44,976 nt of DNA from Zoopage sp. CT-All (lineage: Eukaryota > Zoopagomycota > Zoopagomycetes > Zoopagales > Zoopagaceae): positions 1 to 44,976 of the forward strand of contig QZWS01000015.1 of the NCBI GenBank assembly GCA_004114245.1. Reading direction: 5' to 3'. A program made the translations under genes and the position numbers. Positions 17,801 through 28,649 of the stretch are shown here, piece by piece. The first letter of the stretch is position 1. Each line of letters starts with the position of its first letter. The notes beneath the pieces are model-generated. The model ran no database searches, was not told the DNA's origin, and saw only the letters and a list, made by a program, of their open reading frames with translations.

Positions 17801-20673
17801 ATGGCCGCTAACTTAACGGCCGAGTCGTCATCGGGCACTGCCGCACCGTCGCCGCCAAACCCTGCCCCCGTGGCCACTACCACGGCGCAGCATCCGCTTG
17901 ACGGGGCCTCTGCGGCGTCAAAGAGCATGCCAACAAGTCGCCGAAACTCGCAGGACACCGCGTCGCTGTGGCAGACCTTGGCGCGCATGAACCTCGGTCC
18001 AAGCGACGCGTATGCTCAGCTATTGCTAGTTTGGATCTTGACAGATGATGTAGTGCGAACGGTGTCAAGGATGCCGCGGCGCCATCAACAATAGCCACTC
18101 TCGCCACATCGCAGAAAAACGGCGTCTTGCCTGCCGTCTTTCCCGACACCTTCAGCGACAAGTTCCTTTTTGACGATGACGCGCCAAAGATGTCCACGGG
18201 AACGTCGCTCCTTGCTGGGGCACCTCCCTCCACAGCCACCATGACTCCCACTGGCGGTCCGCCGGATACCATCGAGCGGTATCTCCAAATGAACACCAAC
18301 TATGACAATTTTCCCATTCTCGTTCAGCGCGAGGATCAGCCAGGCTTGCTGTCGGCGTCTTCGGCTGCGCTGGATTTGGCGGCATTCTCCGCAACCGCGG
18401 TGCCTACTGCGTCGCTCGACAGCCGTCCGTTGTATACCCGTGGGGCTTCCGGCGCCACAGGCTCATCCGCTGTTCCAACCGCTGCCGCACCTTCCACCAG
18501 CATCACGTCTGGTGCTGCGCAAGCCTCCACTACGCCGCCGAAAGCCACCATCACCGGACTGAAATCCACCAGCGTCTCTGCCATCGTGAACGCATTTGGA
18601 GCCGGTATCTATGCGACGCCGAGCACATCCACTACCGACACAATATGCAAGTTCTACCTGCAAGGGTATTGCGCTCGCGGCGATCTCTGTCCCAACTCAC
18701 ATGGACAGGAAACGCCCATCTCGAACTCCGCGGCGTACAACAGCAGCGTAAGCCAGTTCGGTTACGGCACAGCGCTCGGCGGCCCCGGCTCCGCCGCCGC
18801 AAACCCATTCGACCAGTCCCCGCAGGCTGGCATGTTCCATCCGTCGTCAAATATGTACCAAACCCATCCGGGGATGTATGCAGCCAGCAACGGTATGTAC
18901 GATCCCACGTCTGCCAACGGGAATCCGCTCAGTGCTCACAACGGCATGCACACCAATGGATCCCTGCCGCCTGGAGCCCCTGCCTTCTTCCCCTACCCCG
19001 TCTACCCCATGTTTCACGGCCAGATGCCCGGCGGTATGTACACGTATCCGCAGCCACTCGGCATGCACTACAATGTTCAAGCGATGCAGGACGGCAATGG
19101 TAGGGGCAAGAACCGTCGTCATCGCCGTGGCGTGAGCGGACACCATGGCAGCGGCGAGACGGGCGAGAATGGGTCTGGCGCCGAAGACTCCACCAATCGC
19201 TACACTGGCATGGCGCTCGAGGACCTCACCGCCGACATCCCCAACATGTGCCGCGATCAGCACGGGTGCCGATACCTCCAGAAGAAGCTCGAGGAGGGCC
19301 GCAGGAAGCACATCAATCTTATCTTCACCGAAGTCATCTCCCAGGTCGTCGATCTCATGACGGATCCTTTCGGCAACTATCTCTGCCAGAAGCTGCTCGA
19401 GTTCTGCGGCGATGAACAGCGCACCGTGATCGTCGAAGCTGTCGCACCAGAAATGGTGCCCATTTCGCTCAACATGCACGGCACGCGTGCAGTGCAGAAG
19501 CTGATCGAGTTTCTCTCCAATCCCAAGCAAATCCGCATCGTCATCGGCTCGCTGAGCCCGTATGTCGTTACCCTCATCAAGGACCTGAACGGCAACCATG
19601 TCATTCAGAAGTGCCTCAATCGGCTCTCCTCCATAGACAACCAGTTCATCTATGATGCGGTGGCCGAGCACTGCGTCGAAGTCTCCACGCACCGCCACGG
19701 GTGCTGTGTTATGCAACGCTGCATCGACCACGCTGCCGATCACCAAAAGATGCAGCTTTCGGTGGAAATTACGCGGCACGCCATTGTTCTCGTTCAAGAT
19801 CCGTTCGGCAACTACGTGGTCCAGTACGTGCTCGACCTGCTCGAGCCACGCTTCAATGAGCCGCTCGTGCGCCGCTTTTTTGGCCAGATCGTGCAGCTCT
19901 CCATGCAGAAGTTCAGTTCGAATGTCATCGAGAAGTGCATCCGCGTGTGCGACGCCGAGGCACGACGCACGCTGATCGACGAAATGATGTCGCGGCGCGA
20001 CAAGCTCGACCGCATGCTGCGCGACAGCTACGCCAACTACGTCGTCCAGACGGCGCTGGATTACGCCGAGGTGGGGCAGCGCGTGCGGCTGGTGGAGTGC
20101 CTTCGCCCGCTGCTGCCGGCGGTGCGAAACACGCCATATGGCAAGCGGATCCAGGCCAAGTTGTTCAAGGGCGAGCCGGGAATGAGTGGTCAGAGCGGCA
20201 GCATGGCACCGGGTCAAATGCCGGTGGCGATGATGAGCAGAGGCGGACCGGGCCAGGGCGCCTTCATCCCGTACCCGATGCCAATGGGCATGCACGGCGG
20301 GGCAGGCGCACCGATGGGCGGCATGATGACGCCGCAGTTCAATATGATGGGCAGCTCGGGCATTCCCGGCCAGTCTGCGCCCCAGCCTTCGTCGGCGGCA
20401 TCCACGGCCTACATCAACTCGACCACTGGCGCATACCTCCCTACCGGCATGTTTCCGTCGCCGCCAATGATGCCTGATTATCCGCCGAGCCACGGCCATG
20501 GGCATCAGTCGTCGATGGGGTCGATGGGGTCGATGCAGCAGATGCAGCACTTTATGACGTCGGTGGGCATGGCGCCGATGGCCGCGCACCAGCCACTGCC
20601 GTACGGCATGCACGCGGATGCCGGTGTGGATCCCAACCAGGCGTCGTCTGGGTTTGGGCCTTCGTTTATGTAA
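17801..20673 (+). CDS. PUF-domain RNA-binding protein with a CCCH zinc finger, Puf4/Puf5-like
   Basis: Exons 17801-18009 and 18054-20673, intron 44 nt; 942 aa. A single CCCH finger lies at about residues 268-286 (C-x7-C-x5-C-x3-H; CKFYLQGYC then CPNSH). Eight Pumilio repeats span about 455-775. Their RNA-facing triplets read C/R/Q, N/Y/Q, T/R/Q, N/H/Q, C/C/Q, N/Y/Q, S/N/E and N/Y/Q for repeats 1-8; by the PUF code this favours UGUnUAUA, with position 4 loosely specified by repeat 5 (inference). Both flanks are disordered and rich in Met, Gly, Ser and Pro. PUF proteins repress or stabilise mRNAs through 3'UTR sites in the cytoplasm. The exon join (GPSDA to NGVKDAA) rests on frame and splice signals. 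Confidence 0.88.
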
Positions 20674-20871
20674 TCTCCGTAGTCGCCGCATCCGCATTCC
20701 TGTAAGAGGCCGCGTCGGCCTGTCCCGCGGCTGTACCTCCTGTTCCGCGTATATTGAGAGTATGTGTTGCTGGGTATATGCAGTGTGTGATGATATAGAC
20801 GAGTTGTCGTAGTCGTGTGCTCCAGCTGCCGCGTCATCACATCCTTCCCAGCACACTGCTCTGCCGCCCCC

Positions 20872-21651
20872 ATGTCCTACGATCGCGCGCTCACCGTCTT
20901 CTCGCCGGACGGCCACCTCTTCCAGATCGACTACGCCATGGAGGCCGTCGCCCGGGGCACCACCGCCGTCGGCATCCGCACGCCGCACGCCACCATCCTC
21001 GCTGCCGAACGCCGCTCGCTCCGCTCCCTGCAGGACCCGCGCACCGTGCACAAGATCGTCAAGCTCGACGACCATCTCGTCGCCGCCTTTGCCGGGCTCA
21101 CTGCCGACGCGCGCGTGCTGGTGAATAAGGCGCGTGTGGAGTGCCAGTCGCATCGGCTGACCGTGGAGGACGCGCCGACGGTGGAGCACGTGGCGAGGTA
21201 TGTGGCGGGCGTGCAGCAGCGGTACACGCAGCGCGGCGGCGCGCGGCCATTTGGCGTGAATATGCTGGTGGCCGGCATTGACGGCGTGGGCGAGAAGGCA
21301 AGGGCGCGGCTGTGGATGACGGACTGCGCCGGGATTCACAGCGAGTGGCGCGCGGCAGTTGTCGGACGGTCGAGCAAGGTGGTGCGCGAGTTCCTTGAGA
21401 AGGCCTACGCGGAGGAGTCGGCGCTCAAGACCGCGGACGAGGGGGTGAGGCTGGCGGTGCGTGCGCTGCTCGAGGTGGTGCAAACGGGCGTCGGGTTCAT
21501 CGAGGTGGCCGTTGTCGAGGCGCGGAATGGCGAGGCCGTGATCGAGTATTTGAGCTCGGCCGCCGTCGCGGAGATCGTCAAGACGGTGGAGGCTGAGAAG
21601 GAGGCCGAGGCCGAGAAGAAGCGCAAGCCGGCGGCGATCACTGCCGAGTAG
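20872..21651 (+). CDS. PRE6: 20S proteasome subunit alpha4 (PSMA7/PRE6)
   Basis: 259 aa. The start MSYDRALTVFSPDGHLFQID is the alpha-subunit N-terminal gate signature. AFAGLTADARVLVNKARVEC and QSHRLTVEDAPTVEHVARYV are diagnostic of alpha4. RPFGVNMLVAGID, then the C-terminal Glu/Lys-rich tail ending KKRKPAAITAE, complete the family length. The usual VEYA is IDYA here, a conservative change. Alpha subunits are not proteolytic; this one helps form the outer ring and gate. The ATG at 20872 was chosen because it begins the family sequence exactly. It converges with NAC alpha with 43 bp between stop codons. Confidence 0.93.
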   Translation: MSYDRALTVFSPDGHLFQIDYAMEAVARGTTAVGIRTPHATILAAERRSLRSLQDPRTVHKIVKLDDHLVAAFAGLTADARVLVNKARVECQSHRLTVEDAPTVEHVARYVAGVQQRYTQRGGARPFGVNMLVAGIDGVGEKARARLWMTDCAGIHSEWRAAVVGRSSKVVREFLEKAYAEESALKTADEGVRLAVRALLEVVQTGVGFIEVAVVEARNGEAVIEYLSSAAVAEIVKTVEAEKEAEAEKKRKPAAITAE

Positions 21652-21694
21652 CGATGATGTCGAAACAATGGATTTAAACTGCACACGCATCCAT

Positions 21695-22276
21695 CTACAT
21701 AGTCAACTCCATGATGGCGTTGACAATGTCGCCGCCCTGGGTCTGCAGCGCCTTGACGGCCTTGGCACGGCTCACGTTCGCCTGCTGCATGACCAGCTCC
21801 ACGTCCTTGGACTCGACGCCCGTCTCGTCCACCTCCTCGTCCTCATCCGCCACGGCCATCGGCGCCTCGTCGTCGCCGCCCGACTCGGACTCGTCGCCGG
21901 ACCCGTGGCGGCGGTACTGCTGCTGCGGGGCATGGCGCCGCATCCCGCGTCGCTGCGCACCGGCGCCTCCCGACATGGCAAATGCCGGCGACTGGGTCAG
22001 ATCCTCCACCTTGACCTCGCCAAACACCACATACGTGTCGCTGTTGGGGGACTTGTACACGGTGGGGACGGCCACGACAAAGAGCTGGGTGCCTTGGCGA
22101 CGCAGCGTGACGCGGTTGATGCCGCGGACGTGCCGGAGCCCGAGCTTGGCCAGGGCCTTGCGCGCCTTCTTCTCGCCGCGCGATTGCAGCGCCTCGGGGG
22201 TGTGCGAGGCGGCGTCGAGCTCGGCGTCGGAGGAGGAGGCAGACGAGGCGGCGTCGTCGACGTGGGGCGCAGACAT
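21695..22276 (-). CDS. EGD2: Nascent polypeptide-associated complex subunit alpha
   Basis: 193 aa. The acidic serine-rich leader is followed by KKARKALAKLGLRHVRGINR, the NAC domain with its ribosome-proximal basic stretch, then FVVAVPTVYKSPNSDTYVVF and GEVKVEDLT. The C-terminal UBA domain is textbook: ELVMQQANVSRAKAVKAL, then DIVNAIMELTM. NAC binds nascent chains at the ribosomal tunnel and prevents mistargeting to the ER. An unusual Arg/Gln/His stretch (RRGMRRHAPQQQYRRHG) lies between the NAC domain and the acidic linker to the UBA domain. Single exon. Confidence 0.93.
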   Translation of the reverse strand: MSAPHVDDAASSASSSDAELDAASHTPEALQSRGEKKARKALAKLGLRHVRGINRVTLRRQGTQLFVVAVPTVYKSPNSDTYVVFGEVKVEDLTQSPAFAMSGGAGAQRRGMRRHAPQQQYRRHGSGDESESGGDDEAPMAVADEDEEVDETGVESKDVELVMQQANVSRAKAVKALQTQGGDIVNAIMELTM

Positions 22277-22850
22277 GGCGATATGTGCTGGGTGTCGGGC
22301 GTGGAAAAGGGACCCCTGGCGGACGGTGACTGTTGCGCCCGAAGACTGTGCGCTTGTTACCGGGTTGTACCGTAGTCAGCAGAAATGCGGATTCTGAGCG
22401 ATACTATTTCGGTACACAAACATAGCCAATCAGAAGTAGGCAAGCTCGAAGATAATACCGGCAGTGCCTTGGATATGACTCCCTGTGAGAAGTTTGAGGG
22501 AACAAAATGGTCAGTGGACTGTGCAGAGGTGTGCTATTTTAATGCCAGCATCTCCTTTTCTGCAAGACACATTGTACACAAAACCCTTTTGACAACATCT
22601 TTGTTGTGACCAATTTAGAAAGCCAGTCATCTGACACCATCAACATGCTGACCGCTGGACTGGTGATGTGTGGTAATGATGCAGAAGTGCAGCAGTGCCC
22701 AGCATATGCTCTGCTTGATCCAGGCCACGTGTATTCTGAGGGCACCTTTACTGCAAAAACGCAGTCCTTGCTTAAGAGGGCATCATTTGCTCTGAGACAT
22801 GGGCTAAATCAGACAATGAATTTGGGTTTCATCAGCCTAATAGCATTCAA
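22277..22850. other. 574-bp intergenic region, CpG-poor
   Basis: Promoter side of NAC alpha and the 3' side of the next minus-strand gene. From 22461 to 22652 there is no CG, and only a handful to 22850. Short plus-strand open frames (for example 22606-22941) run into the neighbouring gene and match nothing I recognise. I see no RNA gene. Confidence 0.6.
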
Positions 22851-23870
22851 TCACACTGCCCTATTCTCGGTAGCTGCTTTGGGCAAAGTTTTGCATGCTG
22901 TTATCCACCGTAGCAGCACCTCAATTTTTTCTGCGGACTGAATTTTCTGCAAAGCATTGGGAGATTGAAGATATGCTTCCAACTCTTGAGCCGCATTATC
23001 AACAATACAACCATATCCGTCTACACGAGTGATGAAGACTGACAAGTTCAGAGCCACGATTTCAACCTTTTGCAACAGTGTGCGGATAATTGTAAACCTT
23101 TCTCCCTTGGGGGTGTTACACAATTGCCAGCTTATCATGATTGCCAGGATACCAACATCATTTGCGGTTGCGCGTAAGAGTAGAGAGGGATGCATGCAGA
23201 TTGGGAGGGCCGGAGCAAACATGAACATCAAATTACATATTTCGGTCACATTGTCATCGGTTGTATTGGAACTGTCAACTTGGAGTGGTGCATCAAAGTC
23301 ATAGTTCCAATATTTGAGGTATGAAATAACTATATCATCCATTTTTGTCTGTAGAAATGGGGGAGTAGCACGAGAAGCGTGAGAAGCTCGAGAAACTGTG
23401 AGGATGGCAAGAATGGGCTCTATGCTGATATAATCCTTGACAGACTTGTCTGCAAACAATGGACTAACCTGCGCGACATCAATACATGCTAGCTGCATGA
23501 AGACAGCCATCTGCGTTGGTGATAGCTTAATGCGAGTCAAATCAAATGGCTTTTTCCCAGGAGCAGTGCCAAAGCCTGCATCTTCAAAGACGTGGATGAT
23601 GGCAGCCGCTTGCTTTGGATCATTCATATAAGACGGCTGCAATGTTTGCTTGAGTAATTTTAAAACAAGCGCTGGCTTATCCTTCCAGTATCCAGAGAAA
23701 CGATTGGCTTGTACAAATCGGACGGCGTCGAGCATGCTGTTCTCAGCAAGCAGTAGCTGGTTGATATCAGACATTCTACTATCCTTAAATGAAAAGCCGG
23801 AATTCTGCTTGCTTGATGCAGCAATGCATGCAATAAATGCGACACTGGTGAGCAGCAGAGCTGAACGCAT
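22851..23870 (-). CDS. Secreted protein of unknown function
   Basis: 339 aa from the ATG at 23870, chosen because it opens into a clear signal peptide (MRSALLLTSVAFIACIAASS, cleavage near AASSK). The frame stays open upstream to 24101 but that part looks noncoding. The mature part is mostly alpha-helical by pattern, with leucine-rich stretches (LVLKLLKQTLQPS, IVALNLSVFITRV), two NxT sequons near SSNTTDDNVTE and a few scattered cysteines. No catalytic motif or known family is apparent. The 3' half lies in CpG-poor DNA. An extracellular or ER/vacuolar protein is the safest statement; lineage-specific effector is possible but unsupported. Confidence 0.6.
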   Translation of the reverse strand: MRSALLLTSVAFIACIAASSKQNSGFSFKDSRMSDINQLLLAENSMLDAVRFVQANRFSGYWKDKPALVLKLLKQTLQPSYMNDPKQAAAIIHVFEDAGFGTAPGKKPFDLTRIKLSPTQMAVFMQLACIDVAQVSPLFADKSVKDYISIEPILAILTVSRASHASRATPPFLQTKMDDIVISYLKYWNYDFDAPLQVDSSNTTDDNVTEICNLMFMFAPALPICMHPSLLLRATANDVGILAIMISWQLCNTPKGERFTIIRTLLQKVEIVALNLSVFITRVDGYGCIVDNAAQELEAYLQSPNALQKIQSAEKIEVLLRWITACKTLPKAATENRAV

Positions 23871-24897
<1,027 letters not shown>

Positions 24898-24985
24898 CGC
24901 CCCCCCGCCAGATAATGCGTATGATCCGATGACACCAATGCACTGTTCATCAGCAGCATTGTCTCCATGCAGCGATACACGTATA

Positions 24986-25345
24986 TTACTGCTGAGGAAG
25001 ACGGAAGAGGCCTGCTGGGTCGCGCCGGAACGCGCCGTAGCACCCCAGGCATGCGTGATGCATCGCCCGCAATCCACCGCACACCCCGCACCGCACAAGA
25101 TCCCGCCGCAGCGGCAGCGCCTTATTCGATGCCCGCATGCGCTTCTTGGAATGTGATGTCTTCTTCTTTGGCACGGCGCGCAGGATCCACCATCCCGCGA
25201 GGAGAGACGCGGCCGACGACGCGAGCGACGCCGATAGCCGGTGGAGGCGGGCGGTGCCCAGCATATGAGAGACGATTGGGAGGAGCCGCGGAGCGGTGCT
25301 CGGCGGAGCGAGAGGAGCGCGCAGCAGGATGCTGGCCGCAAGCAT
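24986..25345 (-). CDS. MRPL32: Mitochondrial large-subunit ribosomal protein bL32m
   Basis: 119 aa. After a leader of about 57 residues comes AVPKKKTSHSKKRMRASNK, the conserved start of mature bL32. Two CxxC pairs follow (CGVCGGL and CLGC) for zinc. In yeast the MrpL32 leader is removed by the m-AAA protease, and the leader here is of the right kind: hydrophobic and basic, no acidic residues. The ATG at 25345 is 55 bp from the start of the divergent MMTAG2 gene. The 3' end converges with ubiquitin-eS31 with 88 bp between stop codons. Confidence 0.88.
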   Translation of the reverse strand: MLAASILLRAPLAPPSTAPRLLPIVSHMLGTARLHRLSASLASSAASLLAGWWILRAVPKKKTSHSKKRMRASNKALPLRRDLVRCGVCGGLRAMHHACLGCYGAFRRDPAGLFRLPQQ

Positions 25346-25400
25346 CGTTGCGATTGCGATTGCGGCTGGCCGTCAACCAATCGCCGCTTATCTCCTCCGC

Positions 25401-26204
25401 ATGGCCGACATCTTTCACGTCAGCAGAGGCGGCGTCCGCGGCGGCAGGGACCAGTTCTCGTGGGACACGGTCAGAGAGGACAAGGATCGAGAGTGCTATC
25501 TCGGGCACTCGTTGCACGCTCCGGTTGGGCGGTGGCAGAAGGGCAAGGACTTGTCGTGGTATGCTCGAGGCGCAGGCGCAGGCGCAACCGCGCCCGGGTC
25601 CTCCTCCTCTGCAAAGGATAAGAGCAGGGAGCAAGAGAGGGAGCAAAGGAGAGAGGAGCTGCGCAGGATCAAGGAGCAGGAGGCCGAGGTCATGGCCGCT
25701 GCCCTCGGCCTCAAATCCTCGCTCCTCCTGCCCACCTCCGCCTCCTCGTCGGGCCTCACCGGAGTCGAGCTGAACGCCGTGCTGCGGCGCGAGAGAGCCA
25801 TTGCCGCTGAAGATAATTTCGGCGACGCGGTCGAGGGGAGTCGTGGTGACGTGCATGGACTGGGATTCGGCAGGAAGCAGGATCGCGCCGAGGGTGACGA
25901 CGGAGATGCGTTTGGAAAAGTGCTGAGGACCAAGGCTGAGCAGCCGCTGCTGCTACGGGAGAGAAAGCTGGCCGAGGTTGAAAAGGGGGCGAGTTCGCGG
26001 ACGAGAGGCGAGACCACCACTTTGCGACGCTCCCATAAACGATCCCGGTCGCGATCCCGGTCACCGTCTCCCCGGAATCATAGGGATGATCGACGACACT
26101 ATCGAGATGAAAGGCGGCAGCATAGGGATAGCGGGTCGCATCGTCGTGATGCCAGGGACAAGGATGGCTACAAGCATCGTGGAATACGGCGTGAGAGGTA
26201 TTGA
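25401..26204 (+). CDS. MMTAG2-type protein (kinase-phosphorylation domain)
   Basis: 267 aa in one exon. Residues 8-60 are the conserved family block: RGGVRGGRDQFSWDTV, then YLGHSLHAPVGRWQKGKDL and WY. A charged coiled segment follows (SREQEREQRREELRRIKEQE), then a conserved helix (VMAAALGLK), and the C terminus is an SR/RD-rich tail (RSRSRSRSPSPRNHRDDRR) like those of splicing-associated nuclear proteins. MMTAG2 homologs are widespread in eukaryotes with poorly known function; the RS-like tail suggests a nuclear, RNA-linked role (inference). Confidence 0.83.
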   Translation: MADIFHVSRGGVRGGRDQFSWDTVREDKDRECYLGHSLHAPVGRWQKGKDLSWYARGAGAGATAPGSSSSAKDKSREQEREQRREELRRIKEQEAEVMAAALGLKSSLLLPTSASSSGLTGVELNAVLRRERAIAAEDNFGDAVEGSRGDVHGLGFGRKQDRAEGDDGDAFGKVLRTKAEQPLLLRERKLAEVEKGASSRTRGETTTLRRSHKRSRSRSRSPSPRNHRDDRRHYRDERRQHRDSGSHRRDARDKDGYKHRGIRRERY

Positions 26205-26334
26205 TTGTAACGACAGCTGTCTTTCAACAGCGTGTATTAATGCTGCCCCTTATCGACTGCATTTGATCACACAGTCACCGCCAGTATCCTGTGCTAAAAA
26301 ACAAAAAAAACCTCTGCTGCCAAACATCAACGCC

Positions 26335-28592
26335 ATGTCCAACACGGAGGACCTCCCTGTCGCAGCCCCCGCCTCCGATGTTCCCTTGTCCTCTGACGAC
26401 GCCTCTGCCTCTGACCCCGAGGCTGATATGCTCGAGATCGATGCCCTGGGCCGCAAGATGCGTCCAGCCATCACCCCCTCCTACGACTCGGACTCCTCCA
26501 CCGACCTTCCCACCTTCAACACCGTCGGAAGCATCCCCATGGAATGGTATGACGACATGCCGCACATCGGGTACTCGCAGTCCGGCCAGCGCATCTTAAA
26601 GTCCGACGTGGCTGCCGGCGGCAGCAAGGACGTGTTGGATGCGTTCCTGGACGCCGCGGACAACCCCGATGCATGGCGCACCGTTCGCGATGATCTCATG
26701 CAGAGGAATATCGTGCTGTCCGACGCGGACTTGGACATGATTCGGCGAGTGAGGGAGCAACGCTACCCCGACGCAGAATATGACCCGTACACGCCCGCGG
26801 TCGACTTCTTTACCAAGGACGTCATGGTGACGCCGCTCACCGCCATGCCGGAGCCAAAGCGCAGATTCTTGCCCTCGAAGCACGAAGCCAAACGCGTGAT
26901 GAGGATGGTGCGCGCGATCAGACAGGGCCGTATGCATGCCCAGACAAAGAAGGTCGTTCCCGAGGAAGACTCGTTCCGCGATCTGTGGGCGGATGATGGC
27001 GATGACGAGGAGGCCGGACGGGTCCGCGGCCCGCAAAAAATCCCCGCGCCCAAGGCTCCCCTTCCTGGCCATCGCGAGAGCTATAATCCGCCCGTAGAGT
27101 ACCTGCCCAAGCCAAAGGATCTTGTGCGCTGGAAACGCATGAAGAAGGCTGAAAAGTTCAAGCGTCCTGCGCCCGAGCGCTACACGACAATGCGGCACAT
27201 TCCTGCATTCGATGGGTTTGTGTATGAGCGGTTTCAGCGCTCGCTTGATCTCTACCTGTGTCCGCGTGTTCGCAAGAATCGGCTGAATATTGACCCGGAG
27301 TCGCTGCTGCCCAAGCTGCCCGATGCAAAGGAGCTGGAGCCATATCCCAAGCATCTGGCTGTGACATACCGTGGCCATGTGGCTAGGGTCAGGACGTGTG
27401 CAGTTGATCCTACCGGGCTGTGGATCGTCTCGGGCGCCGATGACGGCGAGGTACGCCTTTGGATGTTGTCCACTGGCAGGTGTGTGCAGCAGTGGAGCTT
27501 CAAGAGGGCCACGGCTGTATCAAGCAAGGCTGCTGACGAAGATGACGACGACACTGGCCCCGATAATGTTGTATACAATGTCGCCTGGAACCCGGCCGAT
27601 GAGCTGTGTCTCTTCTCTGTTGCTGTGCAAGTTTGATCCTTCTTATTGCCAGGGTGCTGATGATGGCATATAGTGGCGAGAGGGTCATTTTGGTATCGCC
27701 CAAGTCGATCTGCGATGCTACGACGCAGCGCGCCTCGCTCGAGGCCGTGGAGAGCGGATTCGCTGTCGACAAGTCTGCAGACCAGAGTGAGATTCGCTCG
27801 GTGGCAGACTTCCAGTGCTGATCACATTGACAGAGCCTCTTATTCGCTGGAGCAAACCGTCGGCTGCTGAAGCGGCGCAAGATATCCTCGCCATTATTCC
27901 GCACTCCAGGGTAATGTCTGCCTCCCTCCCTTCTCCGCTAATCCCCCGCCTCCCAGTCCGTCAAGCACCTGTCTTGGCACCGCAAGGGCGACTATTTTGC
28001 CACCACTTGTCCCGAGGCTCCATCTGTAACTGTGCTTGTGCACCAGCTCTCCAAGCACCAGACGCAGGCGCCATTCCGCAAGCTGCAGGGCCAGGTACAG
28101 AAGGTCCACTTCCACCCAGTCAAGCCCGCCATATTTATCGCCACGCAACGGTATGTGCGCATGTACGATCTCCAGCGACAGGAGCTAGTCAAGGTGCTGC
28201 AACCGGGTGTCAAGTGGATCTCTTCGATGGCGGTGCACCCCATGGGCGACAATGTCATCATCGGCAGCTACGACAAGCGTGTGTGTTGGTTCGACATGGA
28301 TCTGGCCGTCAAGCCATACCGCACCCTGGCGTTCCACAAGCAGGCGGTGCGTGATGTTAGCTTCCACCGCCGCCTGCCGCTGTTTGCCACCGCCAGCGAC
28401 GACGGCCTGGTGCAAGTGTTCCACGGCCAGGTGTACAACGACCTGTTGCAGAACGCGCTGATAGTGCCAGTCAAGATCCTGCGCGGGCACGAGCAGCGCA
28501 ACAAGGTGGGCGTGCTGGCCTGCGATTTCCACCCAACGCAGCCGTGGCTGGTCAGCTCGGGGGCGGATTCGACGCTGAGACTGTGGTGCTGA
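26335..28592 (+). CDS. ERB1: ERB1/BOP1, 60S ribosome-biogenesis factor (PeBoW complex)
   Basis: Exons 26335-27605, 27653-27786, 27834-27910 and 27957-28592; introns 47, 47 and 46 nt; 705 aa. The BOP1 N-terminal domain is complete: IPMEWYDDMPHIGYSQSGQ, EPKRRFLPSKHEAKRVM, ESYNPPVEYLP and LYLCPRVRKNRLNIDPESLL. WD40 blades follow from GHVARVRTCAVDPTGLWIVS to the end (SSGADSTLRLWC). Joins were set by frame and family: WNPADELVLMMAYSGERVIL, SADQKPLIRWSKPS and PHSRSVKHLSWHRKGDYFA. ERB1 works with NOP7 and YTM1 in 27S pre-rRNA processing in the nucleolus. The first donor (GTGTCT) is a weak consensus, so that junction is the least certain. RECQ starts 57 bp after the stop. Confidence 0.9.
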
Positions 28593-28649
28593 GCAGAGTG
28601 CCGCCTGTTGTGGTGCCGCGCAATACAACGACTTTTGCTTGCGATTCGC

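Noticed and set aside
18847-21690. Open frame of 947 codons on the minus strand across the PUF and proteasome genes
   Set aside because: It is antisense to two well-supported genes, is Arg/His/Leu-rich in the way of GC-rich shadow frames, and shows no domain. It arises because stop codons are rare opposite GC-rich codons.
27579-27652. Other donor sites for ERB1 intron 1 (GTGCAA, GTTTGA)
   Set aside because: Both are phase 0 and cannot join the following exon in frame. GTGTCT at 27606 gives phase 2, a 47-nt intron and the family sequence WNPADELVLMMAYSGERV.
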